A DNA stretch of 32,083 bases from DASPJR01 sp035628505 (GTDB lineage Bacteria; Planctomycetota; SZUA-567; H5-PLA8). The translations under genes were made by a program, and so were the position numbers. This document shows, in pieces, positions 1-6,402 of this stretch (its first letter is position 1; each line of letters starts with the position of its first letter). The stretch covers positions 1 through 32,083 of the forward strand of contig DASPJR010000235.1 in the NCBI GenBank assembly GCA_035628505.1, written 5' to 3'. The notes under the pieces are model-generated. The model was not told the DNA's origin. It saw only the letters and a list, made by a program, of their open reading frames with translations, and ran no database searches.

Positions 1-2
1 CG

Positions 3-1277
3 ACGCTGCAGCAGATTGTGCGCATGGTCCGCCAGGCACAGGGTTCAAAGGCGCCGATCGCGCGTCTGGCCGATGAGATCAGCGGCTACTTCGTTCCCGC
101 GGTGCTGGCGATTGCGCTCCTGACGCTGGCTCTCTGGTACGTGCTCGGCCCCGAACCGAAACTCGTGCGCGGCATCGTTGCATTCGTCTCGGTGCTTATT
201 ATTGCCTGCCCCTGCGCTCTGGGGCTCGCAACGCCAACGGCCATCATGGTCGGCGTTGGAAGCGGTGCCGAACATGGTCTGCTCGTCAAGAGCGGCGAAG
301 CGCTTGAGACGCTCTGCAAAGTCACCACGATCATTCTCGATAAGACAGGAACCATCACACGCGGACAGCCAAACGTGACAGACATCGCGACAGCTGGCGG
401 AATCAGCGAGAACGAGCTGCTCTGCTACGCGGCCAGCGCTGAAATGGGAAGCGAGCACCCGCTGGGCGAAGCCATCGTGCGTGCTGCCAGTGCGCGCGAT
501 GCAGGCTTGAAGCCGATCGATAAGTTTGAGGCCGTCGAAGGTCACGGTGTGTCTGCAGTCATTGATGGCACGCCCGTGCTCATTGGCACAGAGAAGCTCC
601 TGCGCGAGCGCAGCGTGGACCTCGCTGAACTTCGCTCCAAGGCACAGCAGTTTGCGCAACAGGCGAAAACAGCCGTCTTTGTCGCTATCAGCGGCCGCGC
701 TGCGGGTGTGATCGCGATCGCTGATACAATCAAGGAATCCTCGCCAGCTGCCATAAAGCGGCTGAGCGACATGGGGCTGAGTGTCGTGATGATCACAGGG
801 GACAACGAGCACACCGCTAAAGCGGTCGCGCAGCAGGTCGGCATTTCGCGCGTGCTCTCCGACGTGCTTCCGCACAACAAAGCCGCTGAAATCAAACGCC
901 TGCAGCAGCAGGGCGAGAAAGTCGCAATGGTCGGCGACGGGATCAATGACGCGCCGGCGCTCGCGCAGGCTGACGTGGGAATCGCCATTGGCACGGGAAC
1001 CGACGTGGCCATTGAAGCGAGCGACATCACGCTGATGCGCGGCGATCTGCAGGCGGTGGTGTCAGCGGTGGATCTCTCCCGGCAGACGATGCGCGTGATT
1101 CGCCAGAATTTGTTTTTTGCGTTTATCTACAACGTGCTGCTGATTCCCGTTGCAGCGGGCGCGCTCTTTCCGGCCTTTGGAGTCCTGCTGAATCCCATGC
1201 TCGCGAGCGCCGCGATGGCGATGAGCAGCGTCAGCGTCGTCAGCAACAGCTTGCGTCTGCGGCGCTTCCGTTTCTAA
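3..1277 (+). CDS. copA: Copper-translocating P1B-type ATPase, C-terminal part (5' end outside window)
   Basis: This is the catalytic and C-terminal part of a heavy-metal P-type ATPase that pumps Cu(I) out of the cytoplasm. The reading frame is open from base 3, so the N-terminal metal-binding domains and first membrane segments lie upstream of the window. Visible in order: the actuator-side segment ending in AQGSKAPI, two membrane helices with the CPC metal-binding motif (bases ~204-220), the phosphorylation motif DKTGT (~339-353), the ATP-binding region with GHGV and SEHPLGEA, the hinge GDGINDAPAL (~936-965), and a final helix pair ending NPMLASAAMAMSSVSVVSNSLRL. The CPC motif together with the MSSVSVVSNS helix is typical of Cu(I) rather than Zn/Cd pumps. 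The nifU-like gene begins 24 bases downstream, so read-through is plausible. Confidence 0.95.
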   Translation, partial: TLQQIVRMVRQAQGSKAPIARLADEISGYFVPAVLAIALLTLALWYVLGPEPKLVRGIVAFVSVLIIACPCALGLATPTAIMVGVGSGAEHGLLVKSGEALETLCKVTTIILDKTGTITRGQPNVTDIATAGGISENELLCYAASAEMGSEHPLGEAIVRAASARDAGLKPIDKFEAVEGHGVSAVIDGTPVLIGTEKLLRERSVDLAELRSKAQQFAQQAKTAVFVAISGRAAGVIAIADTIKESSPAAIKRLSDMGLSVVMITGDNEHTAKAVAQQVGISRVLSDVLPHNKAAEIKRLQQQGEKVAMVGDGINDAPALAQADVGIAIGTGTDVAIEASDITLMRGDLQAVVSAVDLSRQTMRVIRQNLFFAFIYNVLLIPVAAGALFPAFGVLLNPMLASAAMAMSSVSVVSNSLRLRRFRF

Positions 1278-1301
1278 TGGAGGCAGAGGCGCAGGCACCG
1301 C

Positions 1302-2375
1302 ATGCTCGATTATTCCGAAAAAGTCGTCGATCACTTTCTCCATCCCCGCCACCTGGGAGTGCTCACCGATGGCGACGTGAAATCGCCCGGCGAGCGGCTG
1401 GTGATCGCCGACGTGGGCCATATCACGCGTGGCGACGCGTTGCGGCTCTGCCTGCGAATCCGCGTTGAGGACGAGATGATTCTCGACGCCCGCTTTCAGA
1501 ACTTCGGAACAGGCATGCCCATCGCAAGCGCGTCGTATCTCTGCTCGCAGATCATCACCAAGCCGCTGAGCGATGCGCTGAAAATTTCGGCCGAAGATAT
1601 GGACCGTGCACTCGAGGGCCTGCCTGAGCTCAAGCGCCGCCAGCCGGTTCTCATCCTCGATGCGCTCGATACCGCGGCGCGGAAATTTCGCGGCCAGCCC
1701 CCGCGTGAGCGCTCGCAGCCGGGTGAAGCGCCGCTCTGCACCTGCTTTCAGGTTTCCGAGTCGCTCATCGAGCGCGCCGTTCGCTTGCGCGGTCTCAAGA
1801 GCATCGACGAAATTACGGCTGCGACGCGCGCAGGCGGCGGATGCCACACGTGCCATCCGGAGCTCGAAGAAATTCTCGAGCGCTGCGCGAAAGGCGAGTA
1901 CAGGCATTACATCCCGCCCGATGACTACGACGCCGCACGGCGTCTTTATGGCAGTCCACCGCCAAGTCCCGAAGAGCTCGCGCGCAATGAAAAGCTCAAG
2001 CCGCCCGAGCGTTCTGCGCGCACCGCACCGGATGGCTTCGTTTATCCTGATCAATCGCCGGTCGCTGCAATCGTATCCCAGAAGACGGCGCGCCGCCGCA
2101 AAGTCGATCCGCGGCCGTGGAAAGAATTGACGTATGTCGAGCGGTTGCAGCGCATCGAAGACACGCTCGAATACGATCTACGCCCCGCGATTCGCACTGA
2201 CGGCGGAGACATCCGGCTTCTGGACTTAAAAGACAATCGCGTTCTGGTATCCTTGCACGGGCACTGCAAAAACTGTCATAGCGCGACGAGTACGCTGAAG
2301 ATGGGCGTGGAAAAGCGCCTGCAGGAAGCGGTCTGGCCCGAACTGGAAATCGAAGAAGTCTTCGAGCCGCTGTGA
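1302..2375 (+). CDS. nifU: NifU-like Fe-S protein with degenerate scaffold domain
   Basis: The 357-residue protein has full NifU architecture: an IscU-like domain (1-130), a BFD-type [2Fe-2S] domain (144-195), a long charged linker (200-275) and a C-terminal Nfu domain (280-357). The BFD cysteines are intact (C146, C148, C181, C184), as is the Nfu CxxC (C322-K-N-C325, in HGHCKNCHSA). The IscU-like domain keeps the fold signature (YSEKVVDHFLHPRHLG, DARFQNFGTG, PIASAS). However, the three cysteines that hold the nascent cluster are replaced: CGD becomes RGD (R43), GCG becomes GTG (T70), and the HCS cysteine becomes P115. It is therefore unlikely to be a classical assembly scaffold; it may be a carrier or electron-transfer Fe-S protein. 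The ATG follows a weak AGG-type site. Its stop overlaps the GTG of a possible longer dcd frame. No cysteine desulfurase is visible nearby. Confidence 0.88.
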   Translation: MLDYSEKVVDHFLHPRHLGVLTDGDVKSPGERLVIADVGHITRGDALRLCLRIRVEDEMILDARFQNFGTGMPIASASYLCSQIITKPLSDALKISAEDMDRALEGLPELKRRQPVLILDALDTAARKFRGQPPRERSQPGEAPLCTCFQVSESLIERAVRLRGLKSIDEITAATRAGGGCHTCHPELEEILERCAKGEYRHYIPPDDYDAARRLYGSPPPSPEELARNEKLKPPERSARTAPDGFVYPDQSPVAAIVSQKTARRRKVDPRPWKELTYVERLQRIEDTLEYDLRPAIRTDGGDIRLLDLKDNRVLVSLHGHCKNCHSATSTLKMGVEKRLQEAVWPELEIEEVFEPL

Positions 2376-2395
2376 GTGAACTGAAGGAGACTGCA

Positions 2396-2962
2396 TTGAG
2401 CATCAAGTCCGACCGCTGGATCACCAAGATGGCGCGCGAACAGGGTCTGATCACGCCTTTCGAGCCCGCGCAGGTCAAATCCGTCGAAGGCAAGCCTGTT
2501 GTCTCCTATGGCGTCTCGTCGTTCGGCTATGACGTCCGCGTCGCCGACGAGTTTCGCATCTTCACGAATGTTCACAGTAACATCGTCGATCCGAAGGCGT
2601 TCGATGCGCGCGGCCTTGTCGAATTCAAAGGCCCGTACTGCGATATTCCGCCCAACAGTTTTGCGCTCGGAATCACGCTCGAATCGTTCCGCATTCCGCG
2701 AAACGTCCTGACAATCTGTGTCGGCAAGTCGACCTACGCGCGCTGCGGAATCATCGTCAATGTCACTCCGTTCGAGCCCGGCTGGGAGGGCCGCGCGGTG
2801 CTCGAGATTTCAAACAGCACGCCGCTTCCCGCGCGCATTTATTCCTTCGAAGGCATCGCGCAGGTCCTGTTCTTCGAAAGCGACGAGCCTTGCGAAGTCT
2901 CCTACGCACAGCGCTCCGGAAAGTACCAGGGTCAGAAACAGATCACGTTCCCGAAAGTCTGA
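2396..2962 (+). CDS. dcd: dCTP deaminase
   Basis: Deaminates dCTP to dUTP, feeding dTTP synthesis; a cytoplasmic trimeric enzyme. The start is taken as TTG at 2396: an AAGGAG ribosome site lies 6 bases before it, and the resulting N-terminus (MSIKSDRWITKMAREQG) is that of the family, giving 188 residues. A GTG at 2372, overlapping the nifU stop, would add eight residues without family support. Active-site residues are present: GKSTYARCG holds the Ser and Arg that correspond to S111 and R115 of the E. coli enzyme (S112 and R116 here), and GRAVLEISN holds the catalytic Glu (E137). The SYGVSSFGYD and PFEPGWEG motifs also match. It sits 20 bases after nifU and 10 before the DUF2203 gene, so it is almost certainly cotranscribed. 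Confidence 0.95.
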   Translation: MSIKSDRWITKMAREQGLITPFEPAQVKSVEGKPVVSYGVSSFGYDVRVADEFRIFTNVHSNIVDPKAFDARGLVEFKGPYCDIPPNSFALGITLESFRIPRNVLTICVGKSTYARCGIIVNVTPFEPGWEGRAVLEISNSTPLPARIYSFEGIAQVLFFESDEPCEVSYAQRSGKYQGQKQITFPKV

Positions 2963-2972
2963 GGTCGCCGCC

Positions 2973-3434
2973 GTGAGCCGTATCAAACTTTTCTCAATCG
3001 ATCAGGCCGAGCGTGCGCTGCCGCTGGTCCGCCGCATCGTGGGCGACATCGTGAAGAGCTTCCGCGAGCGCGAAACGCGTTTGATCGAACGCCAGCAGCT
3101 TCCGCTTTCTCCGCCGCCCGGTTCAGCCGCCGAAGAACGCGCTCTGAAGCTCGAGCAGGAAATGGAGCAGTTCGAAAACGACATCCGCCGCTACAGCGAT
3201 GAGCTCCAGCAGATCGGGGTCGAGCTCAAGGACCTGCAGCAGGGACTAATCGATTTCTATTCGCGCTTCGAGGGCCGCATCGTCTACCTCTGCTGGAAGC
3301 ACAACGAGGGCGACACACTGGCCTGGTGGCACGACCTGCACGCAGGCTTCCGCGGACGCCAGCCGATCACGCCGGATAACCGCAGCCGCTTCCGCGGGCT
3401 TGAGCCTGGCGAGCGCTTCATCGAGCTGAGCTGA
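2973..3434 (+). CDS. DUF2203 family protein
   Basis: A 153-residue soluble protein matching the DUF2203 pattern: an N-terminal segment beginning IKLFSIDQAERALPLVRRIV, a central charged coiled-coil-like helix pair (roughly 50-95), and a C-terminal part with LIDFYSRFEGRIVYLCWKHNEGD, WWHDLHAGFRGRQPI and a closing LEPGERFIELS. The family has no established function. The GTG at 2973 is preceded by a modest GAGG; the open frame continues much further upstream, but that part lies over dcd in another frame and is not coding. The gene fits between dcd (10 bases) and rsmD (3 bases), so it belongs to the same transcript. Confidence 0.88.
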   Translation: MSRIKLFSIDQAERALPLVRRIVGDIVKSFRERETRLIERQQLPLSPPPGSAAEERALKLEQEMEQFENDIRRYSDELQQIGVELKDLQQGLIDFYSRFEGRIVYLCWKHNEGDTLAWWHDLHAGFRGRQPITPDNRSRFRGLEPGERFIELS

Positions 3435-3437
3435 ATC

Positions 3438-4007
3438 ATGCGCGTGATGGCAGGAAGCGCCCGCGGCGTTCCACTCAAAACCGTGCCGGATATGAATACC
3501 CGGCCGATTCTCGATCGCATCAAGAAGAGCCTCTTCTCGATCCTCGAATCATCCACGCTGATCCTCGACGCGCGCGTCGCTGACTTTTATGCCGGCGCCG
3601 GAACGCAGGGCATCGAAGCCCTGTCTCGAGGCGCGGAAAGCTGCCTCTTTGTCGAGCGCCGTCCTGAAGCAGTCGCGCTGCTCAAGGAGAATCTTGCGAA
3701 GTGCCGCCTTGCTGAAAAAGCAGACGTGCGCTGCGCAACGGTCAGTTCAGTGATCAGTTCGCTCGCGGAATCACAGAAATTCGATCTGATTCTCTATGAT
3801 CCTCCCTTCAGTTTCAGCCGCGAAGATGCTTCGCGCGGCGAAGCGGAAATAGAAATGGCTCTGGCGGGAAAGCTGCTTTATCCCGGCCACGCGCGGCTGG
3901 TGCTGCGCTTTGAAAAGAAAGCCGATCCGCCCGCGCCCGCAGGCTTGGAACTCACGCGCCACTGGACGGATGGCCCACACGCCTTCGCGTTTTATGGCCT
4001 GAAATAA
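3438..4007 (+). CDS. rsmD: 16S rRNA (guanine(966)-N(2))-methyltransferase RsmD
   Basis: A 189-residue class I SAM-dependent methyltransferase that methylates G966 of 16S rRNA during 30S assembly. It opens with the RsmD-type segment MRVMAGSARGVPL and the conserved RPILDRIKKSLFSIL (family form: RPTtDRvrEsLFniL). The SAM-binding motif I is ADFYAGAGTQGIEALSRGA (49-66), and the catalytic motif is DPPF (121-124). Length is normal for the family. It is the last gene of the plus-strand run, three bases after the DUF2203 stop, and converges on the histidine kinase at 4152. The inverted repeat in the 145-base gap may serve as the transcript end. Confidence 0.93.
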   Translation: MRVMAGSARGVPLKTVPDMNTRPILDRIKKSLFSILESSTLILDARVADFYAGAGTQGIEALSRGAESCLFVERRPEAVALLKENLAKCRLAEKADVRCATVSSVISSLAESQKFDLILYDPPFSFSREDASRGEAEIEMALAGKLLYPGHARLVLRFEKKADPPAPAGLELTRHWTDGPHAFAFYGLK

Positions 4008-4020
4008 CGGAACAGATAAA

Positions 4021-4144
4021 CACCAAGGCACTAAGACTCAAAGACACAATGGAAGTGCGAATTGAATAATGCTATGACTCAGCCGACGTTGATCTCTATC
4101 AATTGATAATCTTCGTGTCTTCGAGTCTTTGTGTCTTCGTGTCG
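4021..4144. repeat. Imperfect inverted repeat of the CAAAGACAC type between convergent genes
   Basis: Left arm 4028-4049 (GCACTAAGACTCAAAGACACAA, 22 bases, slightly longer than its neighbours suggest) is nearly complementary to 4113-4134; 18 of 22 positions match by eye. The spacer carries a perfect dodecamer palindrome, TATCAATTGATA (4097-4108). The arms are built of short AAGACAC units. The repeat lies exactly between the converging rsmD and histidine kinase genes. It could form a long hairpin and act as a two-way transcription end, but there is no classical U-tract. A related CCAAGA-rich stretch follows the heme-protein gene at 8857. Confidence 0.6.
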
Positions 4145-4151
4145 AATATGT

Positions 4152-6161
4152 TCACACCGCGGGCAGCAGCACGGTGAACGTCGAGCCTTTGCCGAGCTCG
4201 CTTTTCACTTCGATGCGGCCGCCGTGCTGGTCGACGATCTTCTGCGAGATGGACAGCCCAAGCCCGGTCCCCGTCTCCTTCTGCGTGAAGAACGGATCGA
4301 AGATTTTCTGCATGTACACCGGATCGATGCCGCTTCCCGTGTCCTCGATCGCGACGGCCAGTTTGCGGTGCGTGGGAGCCGCAGCAATGTTCTGATCTTT
4401 TGAAACGAGCAGTGGTTCTTCCGCGATGCTCAGCCGGATGGTTACGCTGCCTTCTGGTTTGCAGGCTTGAATCCCATTCAGGATAATGTTGCGGAAGACC
4501 TGGCGCAGCTTGTCCTGGTTGCCGAGGACGTTCGGCCAGATCGTGTCGTCCAGCACGCAGCTGAGCGTCACTTTTCTCTGTTGCGCATCATGCTGCATGG
4601 CTTTCACCAGGTCCTGCATCAGCGCGTCGATGGGCACCGGGACAAGCGTCAGATCGCGCTGCCGCGAAAAATCCAGAAGGTCCTGGATGATGCGGTTCAT
4701 GCGGTCGACTTCTTCGAGGATGATCTGCGTGTATTCCGCGCGCGAGGCCTCGTCGCTCGACTTTTCCTGCAGCAACTGCGTGTAGCCGCGAATCGTGTTC
4801 AGCGGATTGCGGATTTCATGCGCCACACCCGCGGCCATCTGTCCCAGCGAGGCCAGGTGCTGTGAACGGCGCACCTGCTCCTCGAGCTTGCGAATGACTG
4901 AAAGATTGCGGAAGTTGGCGACAGCGCCGATGATCTTTCCCGTGTGATCGCTCAGCGCCGAGGTGCTCAGGCCCAGCGGCAGCGTGTCGGCGCCGACTTT
5001 CACAGGCACCTCGTTGCGGTCTTCGGCCGTGCCGGTCATCAGCGTCGTGGTCATCACCCGCGCCAGTTCGCCGAGCTCCGGAAATTCTCCAATCGTCCGG
5101 CCGAGCAGCTGCTGGTCAGTCTTCAGCAGAATATCCTGGGTCGCCTGGTTGACGCGCAGAATCCGTCCCGTTATGTCGAGCACGATGATGCCGGACTGCA
5201 GCGAGCGCAGAATTGAATCGTTGAACTGCGCCGCGTCAAGCAGCTCATTATAGAGGCGGCTGTTTTCGACGCACACGGCCAACTGCACCGCCATGGCCGT
5301 GCAGAGCTTCAGGTCCGTTTCCGAAAACGGATTGGCCGACCCAATCGTATCGAAATAGAGCATGCCGGTGACTTTGTCTTTTACCTTCAGCGGCGCGCCC
5401 ATCACGGATTTAACTTTCATGTTCGCGAGCGAAACCGAGCCGGCGAGGCGCTCGTCACTGGTCGCGTCCATGGACACGAAGCTTTCTTTTTTCTGCAGCA
5501 GCTGATGCGCCATGGTGCGCGAGATCATGATCTTGTCATCGTCAATCGCGCCCTGGCGCAGCTTTGCGACCTTGAGGCCCGGTTCACCGTCGGCCGTCAG
5601 GAGCAGGATCAGTCCGCGATCGGCGTTGAACGCCTTGAAGAAATGGCCGAGCGCGCGATCGAGCAGCGCCGGAAGATGCAGGATGCCGGCGATATCGACC
5701 ATGAATTCGTAAAGTGTCGAGAACTGCTTCTGCGCTTCGTTGATCGACGTGCCTTCTTTGAGCTCCAGGAACTTCGTATCGTTGAGGCTGATGCTCATGC
5801 GTGCGCTGGTCGGCTTCTGCTCCTTGGCGAAGACGATCTGCGGCGTGTGGCGTTCTTCCTGGTTTTCGATCTGCAGGAGCAACGTCGTGTCCCCCACGGC
5901 GATGCGGTCGCCGTTCTGCAGGTTGAGCTCGGTGATGCGCGCGTCGTTGACAAAGGTGCCGTTGGTGCTGTGCATGTCGCGTATCACGTACTGTCCACCC
6001 TTGCGTGCGATTTCTGAATGGACGCGGCTGGCTGCTTCGTCGTCAAGAGCCAGCTCGCAGCTTCTATCGCGGCCGATGCGCAGAACTTCATGGCGTATGG
6101 GAACCCGCTGGCCGCGGTAGCGTCCGGAGATAAAGACCAGTTCACCTCGTGGAACCGACAA
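4152..6161 (-). CDS. FHA-GAF-PAS sensor histidine kinase
   Basis: A soluble sensor kinase of about 669 residues with no membrane helix. Domains in order, numbered from the TTG at 6167: FHA (25-100; GRDR, SRVHSEI and the STNGTFVN loop), a linker, GAF (150-305), PAS (315-425), HisKA (435-505; phosphoacceptor H450 in GVAHEIRNPLNTIRGY), and HATPase_c (545-670; N564, DTGSGI, GTGLGLSI). The FHA domain implies that it binds a phosphothreonine protein, perhaps a Ser/Thr kinase target, so it may link the two phosphorylation systems. Start choice: GGAGG (6171-6175) is 9 bases before the TTG at 6161 but only 3 before the TTG at 6167, so 6161 is preferred. No response regulator is adjacent. It is divergent from the exported heme-binding protein. 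Confidence 0.92.
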   Translation of the reverse strand: MSVPRGELVFISGRYRGQRVPIRHEVLRIGRDRSCELALDDEAASRVHSEIARKGGQYVIRDMHSTNGTFVNDARITELNLQNGDRIAVGDTTLLLQIENQEERHTPQIVFAKEQKPTSARMSISLNDTKFLELKEGTSINEAQKQFSTLYEFMVDIAGILHLPALLDRALGHFFKAFNADRGLILLLTADGEPGLKVAKLRQGAIDDDKIMISRTMAHQLLQKKESFVSMDATSDERLAGSVSLANMKVKSVMGAPLKVKDKVTGMLYFDTIGSANPFSETDLKLCTAMAVQLAVCVENSRLYNELLDAAQFNDSILRSLQSGIIVLDITGRILRVNQATQDILLKTDQQLLGRTIGEFPELGELARVMTTTLMTGTAEDRNEVPVKVGADTLPLGLSTSALSDHTGKIIGAVANFRNLSVIRKLEEQVRRSQHLASLGQMAAGVAHEIRNPLNTIRGYTQLLQEKSSDEASRAEYTQIILEEVDRMNRIIQDLLDFSRQRDLTLVPVPIDALMQDLVKAMQHDAQQRKVTLSCVLDDTIWPNVLGNQDKLRQVFRNIILNGIQACKPEGSVTIRLSIAEEPLLVSKDQNIAAAPTHRKLAVAIEDTGSGIDPVYMQKIFDPFFTQKETGTGLGLSISQKIVDQHGGRIEVKSELGKGSTFTVLLPAV

Positions 6162-6299
6162 GTGCAAGCACCTCCACGTCGTTGGGCGTTATTCCGTTTA
6201 CGTACCACCAACCGCCACCGAGCGCAAGCTTTTCGCCGGTGCGCGACCGGTGCCAGCGTAACGGGTGACGACTGACCGCAGTTGCGCGCCGCAGTGGCG

Positions 6300-6355
6300 G
6301 GGACACTCCTGTCCCAGGCGATCCCCAGCGGCACTCGCCTCGGCGGGGAAATCGC
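6300..6355. repeat. Tandem palindromes upstream of the heme-protein gene
   Basis: Two palindromes lie in the 241-base divergent gap (6162-6402). The first is GGGACA-CTCC-TGTCCC (6300-6315). The second pairs GCGATCCCC (6319-6327) with GGGGAAATCGC (6345-6355), with a small bulge. They could be a dispersed intergenic palindrome of the REP kind or an operator/leader structure; the sequence alone does not decide. The rest of the gap shows no convincing -35/-10 pair. Confidence 0.45.
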
Positions 6356-6402
6356 TTAATATTCCGCAAACGATTTCCGCACGGGTCAAGGGAACTCACG
6401 CT

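Noticed and set aside
1062..2054. 330-residue minus-strand frame opposite nifU and the ATPase end
   Set aside because: No domain signature; spans two well-supported plus-strand genes.
6265..6402. Upstream extension of the heme-binding protein
   Set aside because: Covers the palindromes and would bury the signal peptide; ATG 6403 has an AAGGGA ribosome site.
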